Positions 51,114 through 59,939 of a stretch of 64,000 nucleotides of DNA are shown here, in pieces. The DNA comes from HLUCCA09 sp965277275 (GTDB taxonomy: Bacteria > Pseudomonadota > Alphaproteobacteria > Rhodobacterales > Rhodobacteraceae). The translations under genes and the position numbers were made by a program. The notes beneath the pieces are model-generated. The model was not told the DNA's origin. It did not search any database and saw only the letters and a list, made by a program, of their open reading frames with translations. The DNA is taken from positions 310,001-374,000 of the forward strand of contig CBDICG010000001.1 of NCBI GenBank assembly GCA_965277275.1. Direction: 5' to 3'. Positions within the stretch are counted from its first letter, which is position 1. Every line of letters starts with the position of its first letter.

Positions 51114-51364
51114 GGAAACTCCGAACAGGAACGGGGGGCGTGGCGCTCGGATGGCGCGCCCCCCGTAGTTGCGCGTTCTATATTGGAAGGCAGAGCGCTC
51201 GGCAAGCGACTGGACAGACCCGCCGTCGACATGCTTGACACTTTTCGGCGTGCGCGCGGCAGGCCATATGATCGGACAGGCCAAGCCCGCGGGGCGCGTC
51301 CTTGGCGGGCGAGACGCACAACGCGGCCACGATGCAACGAAGCGATGAGGGTGCCGAGGGTGCC

Positions 51365-52543
51365 ATGACGAATGATTTCACTCTGGTGGATTTCGCTCTG
51401 ATGGGCGTGCGTCCGGCGAAGGTTGCGCACGCGCTCGGGGATCTGGCGCAGGGCACCGAACCGTCGGGAAAAGCCCAGCCAAAGGGGCGGCCCGGTGTCT
51501 GGGCGCGTGCGTCACGGCTCTTCGCGCCAAGGGCGGCGGCGTCGGGCGCCGCGCGGGTCCTTCGCGTCCAGCCTCCGGGGCACCTGCCGCCGCCGCCCCT
51601 CGCTCGGTTCATGCCGGACGATCTGGGCTATGGGGCGGGAGAAACGCCGTTCCGGATCACGGCGCCGATCGGAGCCGCGGATCTGACCCTCATAGAGTTC
51701 CGGGAGGGGGATGGCGACGTGTCGGTGATCGCCCAGTCTCTTGCGCGCGCGTTTCCGGGTGAGCGGGTTTACTACTTTCGCTTGTCAGGCACCCAGCATC
51801 CCGGGTCGGATACCGCATTTCACATCTATCTCGATGGGCGGGCGACGCGCCGGGCGGCATCCATCAGCGCGAACGGAACAAACCCCGAAGCCGATTGGCG
51901 GGTGGTGGATAGCGGCATGCCTGACACGCTCGAAGCCGACAGCCTGCCGCCGATCGGCGCCCGCGCCTGGGACGTGATGACCCCGGAGCGGCAAGGGCGC
52001 ATCCTCGAAGCAATGGGCGTCGAGCCGGACGCCTTGTTCACCCCGGATCTGGAGCGCACTTCGGTAGAGCTCTCCACGGCGCCCGGCGGGCTGGAGTTGC
52101 ACGAAGTCTGGCAGATCTTCTCCGCACCGACCCCGACCACAACGCGCGAACAGCCCGTCGAGCCCGATAGGCCCGCCGCGGAAGCAGCCCCCGTCCCTGC
52201 CTCCGTATCTCAGCATGCAGACCGCGACACCGACGCGGTGGAAACAGAGGCGGCGGGCGCACTTTCTCGACCCTCTGCGGAGGGGCCGGACACTGACATA
52301 CCCCAGGATCTCAACTGGGATACGGAAGTGACGAGTATCCTCGTGACGGCGGTGGCCCACGCGCTCCCCGAGGATGAGCAGATCCCGTGGCTGACGCATC
52401 TGACATCCCAGCTCGAGGCCGGGGATGTAAAGACGGCTCTTTCAGAGGCACGCACCCTGATCGAGATGGGTGACCGCCCGGCCGAAGAGCGCGCGCGTGA
52501 TGCGCAGCGTCTCAGCGAGCTCTTCGGCGTCGACGCCTCCTAG
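51365..52543 (+). CDS. Unknown protein, divergent from purC
   Basis: Protein of 392 aa with no domain I recognise. The N-terminus (MTNDFTLVDFALMGVRPAKVAHALGDLAQG) is followed by a basic, proline/alanine-rich linker, a central beta-rich region (RITAPIGAADLTLIEFREGDGDVSV ... RVYYFRLSGTQHPGSDTAFHIYLDGRATRRAASIS), a disordered Pro/Ala/Glu segment, and a helical C-terminus (DTEVTSILVTAVAHALPEDEQ). No signal peptide. The ATG at 51365 follows a GAGGGTGCC site. Lies between purC and the DUF1476 gene; perhaps lineage-specific. Confidence 0.75.
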   Translation: MTNDFTLVDFALMGVRPAKVAHALGDLAQGTEPSGKAQPKGRPGVWARASRLFAPRAAASGAARVLRVQPPGHLPPPPLARFMPDDLGYGAGETPFRITAPIGAADLTLIEFREGDGDVSVIAQSLARAFPGERVYYFRLSGTQHPGSDTAFHIYLDGRATRRAASISANGTNPEADWRVVDSGMPDTLEADSLPPIGARAWDVMTPERQGRILEAMGVEPDALFTPDLERTSVELSTAPGGLELHEVWQIFSAPTPTTTREQPVEPDRPAAEAAPVPASVSQHADRDTDAVETEAAGALSRPSAEGPDTDIPQDLNWDTEVTSILVTAVAHALPEDEQIPWLTHLTSQLEAGDVKTALSEARTLIEMGDRPAEERARDAQRLSELFGVDAS

Positions 52544-52733
52544 TCGCCAAAACACCGACGGTGCGGATTCGGGAGATGCCGCATGTTCCCGCCCTGCCCG
52601 CAGCTGATCCCACGGAGCCACAGTGCGCCAGCAAACGCGGCCGCGCGCCGCGTTCGTCCGGGGTGGTCTAGGCAAAGCGGCGGCCCTCCCTTACATTGAG
52701 ACCAAAGACAGACCGGAAGGGAGTTCCGAACCC

Positions 52734-53048
52734 ATGACCACATTCGACGAGCGCGAATCCGCCTTTGAAAACAAGTTTGTTCACGACGCGGATTTGCTCT
52801 TCAAGGCAGAGTCGCTTCGCAACCGGATGGTGGCAGCCTGGGCATGTGACCTCCTGGACCGAACCGGCGATGACGCGGCGCACTACGTCAAGGAGATCAT
52901 CCGCGCGGACTTCGAGTCGCCGGGCCCCGAAGATGTCATCCGCAAGCTGATTGTGGATCTCGACGGGTTGGCCGACGAGGCCACCATTCGGGCCAAGATG
53001 AGCGATCTGGCGGCCGAAGCCAAAGCCAAGGTGCTCGCGAGCGAATAG
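52734..53048 (+). CDS. F1-ATPase inhibitor zeta subunit (DUF1476)
   Basis: Protein of 104 aa of the DUF1476 family; the Paracoccus denitrificans member is the zeta subunit that inhibits F1F0-ATPase hydrolysis. Seen: TTFDERESAFENKFVHDADLLFKAESLRNRMVAAWACDLLDRTG, where the N-terminal segment is the inhibitory region and the rest a helical bundle, and the C-terminal EATIRAKMSDLAAEAKAKVLASE helix. The ATG at 52734 is preceded by GGAAGGGAG. It is close to purC as in relatives. Confidence 0.9.
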   Translation: MTTFDERESAFENKFVHDADLLFKAESLRNRMVAAWACDLLDRTGDDAAHYVKEIIRADFESPGPEDVIRKLIVDLDGLADEATIRAKMSDLAAEAKAKVLASE

Positions 53049-53111
53049 ACCGAGCTGCGCTGGAGCTTGCGTCCTTCCCCCAAGGGTCGACAGGCGCATC
53101 GCGGGATGGTG

Positions 53112-53129
53112 CCGCCCATTTAGGGCGGT
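53112..53129 (+). terminator. Hairpin after DUF1476 gene
   Basis: Perfect CCGCCC/GGGCGG stem with ATTTA loop, 64 nt past the stop and followed by TTCTG. Weak T run; may end this transcript before the methyltransferase operon. Confidence 0.4.
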
Positions 53130-53201
53130 TCTGCGTGTTCAGGATTGCGGGATCGGGAACGATCTGGCACTGGGCCGCCATGCTTGGCGCCGGAGGTTTC
53201 C

Positions 53202-54212
53202 ATGTCCGATCCTGTCACTGATTTCCTGTCGACACGCGACTGGATCCTCGCGGACGGCGCAACCGGTACCACGCTCTTTGCCCTTGGGCTCGAAGCTGGC
53301 GAGGCGCCAGAGCTTTGGAACGTCGATCGCCCTGACCTGATCGAAGAGCTTTATGCGGGCGCGGTCAACGCTGGCTCGGATCTCTTCCTTACCAACACCT
53401 TCGGCGGAACGGCGGCGCGCCTGAAGTTGCACAGCGCCGAGGGCCGTGTAAGCGAGATCAATCGCGCTGGCTCTGGGATCGCGCGCGAGATCGCTGACCG
53501 CGCGGGACGGCACGTGATCGTTGCGGGGTCCATGGGGCCGACGGGTGAGATCCTCGAACCGACCGGCACACTTCGATACGACGCGGCTGTCGAGATGTTC
53601 CACGAACAGGCCGAGGGGCTGAAGGAGGGTGGCGTCGACATTCTCTGGGTGGAAACGATCAGCGCCGCCGAGGAATACCGGGCCGCCGGAGAGGCCGCAC
53701 AACGCGCGGGCATGCCGTGGTGCGGGACAATGAGCTTCGACACGGCGGGCCGAACGATGATGGGGCTGACATCGGCGGACATGGCACGCCTTGTCGACGG
53801 CATGGCACATCCGCCGGTCGCTTTTGGCGCGAATTGCGGGGTCGGCGCGTCGGATCTGATGCGCACGATCCTTGGGTTTGCCGCCTCCGGCGCGGAGCGT
53901 CCGGTGATCGCCAAGGGCAACGCCGGCATCCCGAAATACGTCGACGGTCACATTCACTACGATGGCACGCCCGATCTGATGGCGGATTATGCCGTGCTGG
54001 CGCGGGACGCCGGAGCAAGGATCATCGGCGGTTGCTGTGGCACTACCCCCGAGCACTTGCGCGCCATGCGCAGCGCCCTTGAGGAGCGTGACCGTGGCCC
54101 GCTGCCGTCGCTCGAGCTGATCGCCGAGCGCCTTGGCGGGTTTTCGTCGGAGAGCGACGGTACCGGCGACGCGCCCCAGGCCCGGCCACGTCGGCGCAGG
54201 CGGCGTACCTGA
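53202..54212 (+). CDS. bmt: Homocysteine S-methyltransferase (homocysteine-binding part of split methionine synthase)
   Basis: Zn-dependent protein of 336 aa that binds homocysteine. Zinc ligands are the Cys of GANCGVG and the Cys-Cys of GGCCGTTPEHLRAM; the barrel begins LADGATGTTLFALGLEAGEAPELWN, as in the N-terminal module of MetH and in betaine-homocysteine methyltransferases. With the corrinoid protein gene 114 bp downstream and DUF1638 beyond, it fits the separate homocysteine module of a split B12-dependent methionine synthase. A methyl donor such as betaine cannot be excluded. ATG at 53202 follows GGAGG. Confidence 0.88.
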   Translation: MSDPVTDFLSTRDWILADGATGTTLFALGLEAGEAPELWNVDRPDLIEELYAGAVNAGSDLFLTNTFGGTAARLKLHSAEGRVSEINRAGSGIAREIADRAGRHVIVAGSMGPTGEILEPTGTLRYDAAVEMFHEQAEGLKEGGVDILWVETISAAEEYRAAGEAAQRAGMPWCGTMSFDTAGRTMMGLTSADMARLVDGMAHPPVAFGANCGVGASDLMRTILGFAASGAERPVIAKGNAGIPKYVDGHIHYDGTPDLMADYAVLARDAGARIIGGCCGTTPEHLRAMRSALEERDRGPLPSLELIAERLGGFSSESDGTGDAPQARPRRRRRRT

Positions 54213-54326
54213 GCCCTGCAAAGGTCGGTTGCGGAGCCGCGCGTGTCGCAATCGGGAGGGCGCAAATGCCGCTTTGACCGCTTGATGTGAGCATGGGGCG
54301 CGAGCAGCCCGGTGCAGGAGACGGCC

Positions 54327-55034
54327 ATGGCAGACGAAGAAGACGACATCATCCTCTCGGAGCTCGATGACGAAGAACTCGTGCAGCAGATGCACGACGA
54401 TCTCTACGACGGGCTGAAGGAAGAGATCGAGGAGGGCGTCAATATCCTGCTCGGGCGCGGATGGCAGCCCTACGATGTGCTGACAACGGCGCTCGTCGGC
54501 GGCATGACGATTGTCGGCAAGGACTTTCGCGATGGCATCCTCTTCGTTCCGGAGGTGCTTCTCGCTGCCAATGCAATGAAAGGCGGCATGGCTATCCTGA
54601 AGCCCCTTCTGGCCGAAACAGGCGCGCCACGCATGGGCAAGATGGTGATCGGGACGGTCAAGGGCGACATCCATGACATCGGCAAGAACCTCGTGTCGAT
54701 GATGATGGAAGGCGCGGGCTTCGATGTGGTCGATCTCGGGATCAACAACGCGGTCGAGAGCTACCTTGACGCGCTTGAAGCCGAAGAGCCGGATATCCTT
54801 GGCATGTCCGCCCTCCTGACCACGACGATGCCCTACATGAAGGTTGTCATCGACACGATGGTTGAGAAGGGCCTACGCGACGATTACATCGTTCTCGTCG
54901 GAGGCGCTCCGCTCAATGAGGAGTTCGGGCGCGCTATCGGCGCGGATGCCTATTGCCGCGATGCCGCTGTCGCCGTGGAGACCGCCAAGGAATTCGTGGC
55001 GCGCAAGCACAACCAGATGTCGGCGACCGCCTGA
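54327..55034 (+). CDS. Corrinoid (B12)-binding protein of split methionine synthase
   Basis: Protein of 235 aa that carries cobalamin between methyl donor and homocysteine. A helical cap (LTTALVGGMTIVGKDFRDGILFVPEVLLAANAMKGG) is followed by the B12-binding Rossmann fold with the base-off ligand H116 in GDIHDIGKN and MSALLTTTMPYMKVV and GGAPLNEEF. The ATG at 54327 is preferred for GGAG 7 nt upstream; a GTG lies 15 nt before. It needs a separate methyl-tetrahydrofolate protein and a reactivase, neither in the window. Confidence 0.9.
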   Translation: MADEEDDIILSELDDEELVQQMHDDLYDGLKEEIEEGVNILLGRGWQPYDVLTTALVGGMTIVGKDFRDGILFVPEVLLAANAMKGGMAILKPLLAETGAPRMGKMVIGTVKGDIHDIGKNLVSMMMEGAGFDVVDLGINNAVESYLDALEAEEPDILGMSALLTTTMPYMKVVIDTMVEKGLRDDYIVLVGGAPLNEEFGRAIGADAYCRDAAVAVETAKEFVARKHNQMSATA

Positions 55035-55137
55035 CGCCACGGCTCGCGCGGGGCACTGGTGCTACGGCGGCGCTAAAGGCTGCGCCGCCTTTCCTCACGT
55101 TGAGTTCGTGGGATCAGGTGGGGTAGAAGGAGGTTCT

Positions 55138-55311
55138 ATGCCGTTCAGGACTTTTGCCGGTCTCATCGCTTTGGTGCTCGTCGCAGGTGCCGGAACGGTC
55201 GCCGTGGCGCGTGGCGTCATCGGCCCTCCCTCAGACTGGGGTGTGATGATCGGGCTCATCCCGCTTCTTCTCGCACTCGTGGTTCTGCGGCGGTCGACTT
55301 GGACAAAGTGA
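55138..55311 (+). CDS. Small membrane protein upstream of DUF1638
   Basis: Protein of 57 aa with two predicted transmembrane helices (about 6-26 and 33-50: AGLIALVLVAGAGTVAVARG and VMIGLIPLLLALVVL). The ATG has a strong AGAAGGAGG site. The end overlaps the TTG start of the DUF1638 gene, indicating coupled translation. No known domain; similar-sized membrane proteins are easily missed elsewhere. Its part, if any, in the methionine synthase set is unknown. Confidence 0.6.
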   Translation: MPFRTFAGLIALVLVAGAGTVAVARGVIGPPSDWGVMIGLIPLLLALVVLRRSTWTK

Positions 55312-56003
55312 CCCTGCCCGACGACGCGTCGCTCACCCGGGACGGTCTGGGTCCGATGCGCCCTGCCCCACTCCTTGTTATCGCCTGTGGTGCACTTGCA
55401 CGCGAGATCGTCGATATCCGGGAGCTGAACGGGTGGTCTCACGTCGAGCTGGCGTGTCTTCCCGCGATCCTGCACAACCACCCAGACCAGATCCCCAAGG
55501 CCGTCGAGGACGCTGTCCTGCGGTATCGATCCGACTATCCGCATATCTACGTGGCGTACGCTGATTGTGGCACGGGCGGCTTTCTGCGCCAGACCTGCGA
55601 CAGGCTCGGCGTCGACATGATTGACGGGCCACATTGTTACAGCTTCTTCGAGGGCAATGAGGCGTTTGCGGCGCGCGGTGACGACGACATGACGTCGTTC
55701 TACCTGACCGACTTTCTGGCCCGCCAATTCGATGCATTCGTATGGCGCCCTCTTGGGCTGGACCGGCATCCAGAGCTGCTGCCCATGTATTTCGGGAACT
55801 ACGAAAAGCTGGTGTATCTCGCGCAAACAGAGGACGCGGAGCTGGCGCAACGGGCCGAAGCCTGCGCCGAGCGTCTGGGCCTGAGCTACGAGCGCCGGGT
55901 CACCGGCTACGGAGATCTCTTCAGAGTGCTCGCGGCAGTCGCGTCAGAGCCCAACGACCCGCCCCGGAAACAGGCGGTCAGGCCCGCGCCGCGATCGCCT
56001 TGA
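55299..56003 (+). CDS. DUF1638 protein, methionine-synthase associated
   Basis: Protein of 234 aa with the DUF1638 features: LLVIACGALAREIVDIRELNGWSHVELACLPAILHNHPDQIP at the N-terminus, VAYADCGTGGFLRQTCDRLGVD, and an HCYSFFEGNE motif; the invariant Cys residues suggest a metal or corrinoid contact. From memory, mutant-fitness work in Phaeobacter implicated a DUF1638 gene in methionine synthesis with split MetH; the position here fits. The start may be TTG 55299 or ATG 55356. Its 3' end overlaps the end of sufE on the opposite strand by 26 nt. Confidence 0.85.
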   Translation: MDKVTLPDDASLTRDGLGPMRPAPLLVIACGALAREIVDIRELNGWSHVELACLPAILHNHPDQIPKAVEDAVLRYRSDYPHIYVAYADCGTGGFLRQTCDRLGVDMIDGPHCYSFFEGNEAFAARGDDDMTSFYLTDFLARQFDAFVWRPLGLDRHPELLPMYFGNYEKLVYLAQTEDAELAQRAEACAERLGLSYERRVTGYGDLFRVLAAVASEPNDPPRKQAVRPAPRSP

Positions 56004-56397
56004 TCCGCGCCACCATCGCGCGCAATCCATTCGACCTTTGTGCCGAAAGATGGTCCTGCAACCCGAGCCGGGCCAGTTCGGCCTCGGCATCGACGGCGCG
56101 GGCTTCGTCAACGGAGAGCCCGTTGTAGAGCGTTTGCAGCACAGCGATCAGCCCTTGCACGATCATCGCGTCGCTCTCGCCTCGGAACGACAGCGTCGCG
56201 CTCTCCCCCTCCCCGGCGATCTCGGGGATCAGCCAGACCTGGCTCGCGCATCCGTCCACCTTGGCGGCGGGCACGCGCTCCGTCTCCGAAAGCGGCGACA
56301 GCGTGCGGCCAAGGTCGATGACGTGCCTGTAGCGATCTTCCCAATCCTCCAGGAAGGCGAAAGTCTCGACCAGGTCTTCAAATGCGTCGCTTGCCAT
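55978..56397 (-). CDS. sufE: SufE-family sulfur acceptor
   Basis: Protein of 139 aa. SufE takes persulfide sulfur from SufS for iron-sulfur cluster assembly. The fold and active-site cysteine are recognisable: EDLVETFAFLEDWEDRYRHVIDLGR and KVDGCASQVWLIPEI, with C51 the acceptor. The family helix at the C-terminus (LGLQDHLSAQRSNGLRAMVARIKAIA) is present. ATG 56397 was chosen. It is alone, away from any suf operon, and overlaps the DUF1638 gene tail-to-tail. Confidence 0.93.
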   Translation of the reverse strand: MASDAFEDLVETFAFLEDWEDRYRHVIDLGRTLSPLSETERVPAAKVDGCASQVWLIPEIAGEGESATLSFRGESDAMIVQGLIAVLQTLYNGLSVDEARAVDAEAELARLGLQDHLSAQRSNGLRAMVARIKAIAARA

Positions 56398-56523
56398 GAA
56401 CAGATCCCCTTTGACACGTCTGGACATATGGCGAGAGACAGGCCCGGTCCAGCCTGCGCGAGGCAGCCTTTTCAACCTGCCGGGATTGGGGTAGCCACAA
56501 GGCGCAAATCGCGAGGGGACAAG

Positions 56524-57003
56524 ATGCGCGCGACGCTTACGATCGGACTGGTTGCGCTCCTGGCACTGGCCGGGTGCGAGTCGCGCTTCAACCCGTTCAA
56601 CTGGTTCGGCGGGTCCGAAGAGACACGCGTGTCTGTCGAGGCTGCCGAAGCTCCCACCATCCGCCCGCAAGATCCGCGCCCCACGATCGATCAGATCGCC
56701 GAGCTGACGATTGATCGCGTGCCCGGTGGTGCGCTCGTCACGGCGATTGGCGTTCCGGCGACACAAGGCTGGTTCGAAGCGGCGCTAGTACCCGCGCGGC
56801 GCGATAACGACGGCGCTCCCGTGATCGAGAACGGCGAATTGGCCTACCGGTTCGTTGCGGTGCCGCCGCGGAACCGGGAGCCGGTCGGCAATACCAGATC
56901 GCGGGAGATTTCGGCAGGTCTCTTCGTGTCTGACCAGTCTTTGGAGGGCGTGCGCACGATCACGGTGCGCGGTGTGCAAAACCAGAGATCCTCCCGCCGC
57001 TAG
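56524..57003 (+). CDS. Lipoprotein of unknown function
   Basis: Protein of 159 aa with a lipoprotein signal (LLALAGC, Cys near residue 18) followed by a short Asn/Phe-rich linker and a beta-rich domain (LTIDRVPGGALVTAIGVPATQGWFEAALVPARR). No known domain. ATG at 56524 follows GAGGGGAC. Divergent from sufE. Likely held on the periplasmic face of the inner membrane or outer membrane. Confidence 0.75.
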   Translation: MRATLTIGLVALLALAGCESRFNPFNWFGGSEETRVSVEAAEAPTIRPQDPRPTIDQIAELTIDRVPGGALVTAIGVPATQGWFEAALVPARRDNDGAPVIENGELAYRFVAVPPRNREPVGNTRSREISAGLFVSDQSLEGVRTITVRGVQNQRSSRR

Positions 57004-57414
57004 GAAGGCCGCTCAAGGTCCGCGCGCATTGTTCACCGCTAGCGCCACAACGCATCGTGCGTTGGTTACCGTCTTGTTCGAGAATTCGGCAACCTCGCGC
57101 ATCAAGGAGCGGTTGCGTTCAATGGCAATTGCCCTGCCAGCCACCCGCGCAAGTCACCAAGCGCACGACAGTGAGGCCCCGCAGGGAACTCGACATCTAC
57201 CGAACGGACCTTCACGCCGTAACTCCGGTCTAGGCCCCCGCGCCATACGAGGCGAGTCCTCGTTCGCCAGCCCGCCAGCCCGCCAGCCACAATAGACCCC
57301 AGTGACAGTCATGCATTCCACAGACGGGCGAACGACCATCACTCCTGGCAGGATCGGTACTGGGTCGCCATACAATGTCGATCGCTAGCGAAACGTCCGC
57401 TGGCAGCACGGGAG
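57004..57414. other. Intergenic region with a short tandem repeat
   Basis: About 410 bp between the lipoprotein gene and the convergently oriented TPR regulator. I see no gene in it. Three tandem copies of an 8-bp unit GCCAGCCC (last base differing) occur at 57266-57289. Confidence 0.5.
57266..57289. repeat. 8-bp tandem repeat, three copies
   Basis: GCCAGCCC at 57266, 57274 and, as GCCAGCCA, 57282. Too short to class; could vary in copy number. Confidence 0.6.
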
Positions 57415-59082
57415 CTACTTAACCCCTGCAAGTCGGAAGGAGTCTGCCATGAAGGCCCGCATGTCCGGGTCTTTCTCGATCGCACCGTTCATCATGGCCT
57501 CCAGCGTCGCGGCATGCCCCAGAATGGTGTATTCCTCGATCGCCCAGGCCGCGTCTTCCGCCTGTCCGAGGCGGGCATGGTTCGCGATCTGAGTACGAAG
57601 GCAATGCGGGCTGTTGGGCATTTGCTGCAGGCAGGCTTGCAGAGCGCTTTCGGCTTCCTCGTAGCGCTCCAGATGAAAGAGTGTTGTCCCGAGGCCGAGG
57701 AAATACCAGAACGGCGGATGTGCGTTCGCAGCAATGACGTCTTCGAAGATGCGCAGCGCCTCCTCGGGCCGGCCCGCCATCGACGTGACCACGGCGAAGT
57801 AGGCCCGCGCGTCATCGTCGGCCGGTTGGAGCGACATGGCGGTCTGGAGATGCTCCAGCGCGTCTTCGGACGCCCCATCGGGAAGCACGGAATGCAACCG
57901 GCCAAGGGCATAATGGGCAAGCCACAGGTCCGGGTAAATCTCGAGGGCGCGTTCAGCGAAATGGAATGCCCGTTCCGCATCTGCATCGGAGAGCACGACC
58001 CAGCCGTTCTCGAACCGGATCGCAAAGGCAGCGGCAAGCTCGGCATAGGCGTGCGCATAGAGCGGATCCAGCGCGATGGCCCGGCGCAAGTGGCGTTCAG
58101 CCGTGAGACTGTTTGCGTATGTGAAGGCCGAAATCTCTCGCCGCGCCATCATCACGGCCTCGAAGGCTTCGGCGTTGTTGGTGTCTCTTAGCGACAGGCG
58201 TTGCATGTCGTGAGTGTCGAGGACGACGGACATCCGCGCCGTGAGTGCCTCGGGCAGCCTGTGCCGGAATGCCAGAAGCCCATCGCGCGGCCCCTCGTAC
58301 CGGTCTGCCCACAGCATGGTTCCATCCGCGCCGTCGATGAGCCGGACAGAGATCGCGACATCCGCCTCGTTCTGCTGCACGCGTCCGGTCACAAGGTAGC
58401 GTGCGTTGAGGGCGCGGGCCTGCGCTATCGGTCCCTCTGCGGAGTTGGCCGTGGTATTCGCGAAGGCCTGCGACACCGTCTTGATGGCTGAGAGTTCGGC
58501 GAGGTGGATTTCCAGATCGTCGGACAAGCCCGCCGCGAGGAACTGGTCTGCCTCGGAACCGGCCTCAAAGGGCAGCACAGCAACCGCGAGTGCAGGCTCC
58601 TCCTGCGCAGTCGGCTCGGTGACGACGGCGTCGCGGGTGGGGGGCGTTGCGCTCAAGGCCCAAAGGCCCGCCCCCACCGCGAGCGCGGCGCAGATGCCCA
58701 CGACCCATGCGACCGGAGCACGGACCCGCGATGCGTTACTTGTCGAAGGGCTTATTACCCCAACGTTAAGGCGATAGCCTTGCCGTGGAAACGTCTCAAC
58801 GATGTTGTGCTCTCGGTCGCCGAGCGCCTTGCGGATGTCAGCGATGCAGCGCGCGATGCTCTCGTCCGTGGCGACCGTGCCGGGCCAGACAAGCTCGCTA
58901 AGGGTGTCCTTGCTGACTACGTGACCACGGTCCGCGAGCAGGACCGAGAACATCTGAAGCGATTTCGCCCGGAGCGGCACCGTTTGTCCCGCCACGTCGC
59001 AGAGTTGGCTGCCATCCCAAGAGTACTCCGTCTCGCCGAGACGGAGCTGCCCTTCTGCATCGCTTGCGAGACCCTGCGCCAT
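57415..59082 (-). CDS. Membrane-anchored winged-helix transcription regulator with TPR repeats
   Basis: Protein of 555 aa. Residues about 15-106 are an OmpR/CadC-type winged helix (QTVPLRAKSLQMFSVLLADRGHVVSKDTLSELVWPG ... IADIRKALGD ... ETFPRQGYRL). One transmembrane helix follows (about 123-144), then a periplasmic part: an adenylate-cyclase-like FlgO/TolB-type segment (AVAVLPFEAGSEADQFLAAGLSDDLEIHLA) and several TPR repeats to the C-terminus. CadC-like, so DNA binding would be controlled by a periplasmic signal. Divergent from the gene at 59306, with phased TTTCA repeats between them. Confidence 0.85.
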   Translation of the reverse strand: MAQGLASDAEGQLRLGETEYSWDGSQLCDVAGQTVPLRAKSLQMFSVLLADRGHVVSKDTLSELVWPGTVATDESIARCIADIRKALGDREHNIVETFPRQGYRLNVGVISPSTSNASRVRAPVAWVVGICAALAVGAGLWALSATPPTRDAVVTEPTAQEEPALAVAVLPFEAGSEADQFLAAGLSDDLEIHLAELSAIKTVSQAFANTTANSAEGPIAQARALNARYLVTGRVQQNEADVAISVRLIDGADGTMLWADRYEGPRDGLLAFRHRLPEALTARMSVVLDTHDMQRLSLRDTNNAEAFEAVMMARREISAFTYANSLTAERHLRRAIALDPLYAHAYAELAAAFAIRFENGWVVLSDADAERAFHFAERALEIYPDLWLAHYALGRLHSVLPDGASEDALEHLQTAMSLQPADDDARAYFAVVTSMAGRPEEALRIFEDVIAANAHPPFWYFLGLGTTLFHLERYEEAESALQACLQQMPNSPHCLRTQIANHARLGQAEDAAWAIEEYTILGHAATLEAMMNGAIEKDPDMRAFMADSFRLAGVK

Positions 59083-59163
59083 GGGGAACCCCTCGAGTCA
59101 CGACAGTCTACCCTACAGCGCGGGGTCAGGCGAGATCCGTGCCGTCGTTGGTGCAGGGATCAG

Positions 59164-59201
59164 ATTTCAGGAGACTTTCAAGCGCCCTTCAAGACTTTCA
59201 G
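59164..59201 (+). promoter_or_regulatory. Phased TTTCA direct repeats, candidate operator
   Basis: TTTCA at 59165, 59176 and 59196, and CTTCA at 59187, so the units lie 11, 11 and 9 bp apart; the 9-mer AGACTTTCA occurs twice with 20 bp spacing (59172 and 59192). Such 11-bp phased direct repeats are the classic pattern bound by OmpR-type winged helices. It lies between the divergent regulator (start 59082) and the gene at 59306, so it may be its operator. Confidence 0.45.
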
Positions 59202-59305
59202 GTGCGCCGGAGCGACATCGGTTGGTGCCGCAACTGGTGCGGGATCAAGATGGCGGGACGCTTGCGGGCCGTGAGCCGGTCGCCAATCACACCGGAGATG
59301 ACGCC

Positions 59306-59935
59306 ATGAAACGCTACGCACGACTCCTTCCGCTTCTTGCCGCTGTTCTGACGGGACCAGCCCAGGCCGAAGTGCTGCCAATGTCCTGGACGCCGCCGAG
59401 TGGCATGCCTCCGGGACCTATCGAAGGGAGCAGTGCCCTGCTCCTCAAAGCGCCCGAAGGTGCTTCGATGATCCTCGAAACGTCTGGCCTGGAGCCCGGT
59501 CACGCTGTCACCGTCTGGTTCGTGGCGATCCAGTCGCCGCAGAACTGCAAGGCGAACCCCTGCACACCGGTCGAAGCCATGGGCATGCCGGCAGAGATGA
59601 ACCCGGTCGCCGCAAATGCTGGCGGAACGGTCGTCGACGCCGAGGGGCGCATCCGTGTCCAGGGTTTCCTGCCCGTCGGCGATGTGCCCGGCAATCTTTT
59701 TGGCACCACCTTCTCCGCCCCCGAGAGCAGCGAGTACCATTTGGTCGTGCACGATCACGGGCCGCTCATCCCGGATCTGGCGGCCGATCAGATCTCGTCC
59801 TACCGTGGTGGATGTACCCTCGAGAGCGTGCCGCCGCACTATCCCGAGAACGCGGTCAACGATGGCGAGGGGGGGCCAAACACCTGCGTGACCCGCCAGG
59901 TCGCCCTCTTCGTTCCAGCCGGTGATGGAAGCTGA
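59306..59935 (+). CDS. Secreted protein of uncharacterised family
   Basis: Protein of 209 aa with a signal peptide (cleavage near AQA, residue 21). The body matches a family of unknown function with SGLEPGHAVTVWFVAIQSPQNCKANPC, a GxFLPVGDVPG stretch, and the conserved EYHLVVHDHGPLIPDLAADQISSYRGGC region; two Cys pairs could form disulfides. The fold may be a beta-sandwich. It is the first gene after the divergent regulator and overlaps the di-haem oxidoreductase start region, so the two are probably an operon. Confidence 0.8.
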   Translation: MKRYARLLPLLAAVLTGPAQAEVLPMSWTPPSGMPPGPIEGSSALLLKAPEGASMILETSGLEPGHAVTVWFVAIQSPQNCKANPCTPVEAMGMPAEMNPVAANAGGTVVDAEGRIRVQGFLPVGDVPGNLFGTTFSAPESSEYHLVVHDHGPLIPDLAADQISSYRGGCTLESVPPHYPENAVNDGEGGPNTCVTRQVALFVPAGDGS

Positions 59936-59939
59936 TCCG

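Noticed and set aside
53049..53201. Cobalamin or SAM riboswitch before the homocysteine methyltransferase
   Set aside because: No B12-box or SAM-II/SAH-type consensus could be found in the 153-bp gap.
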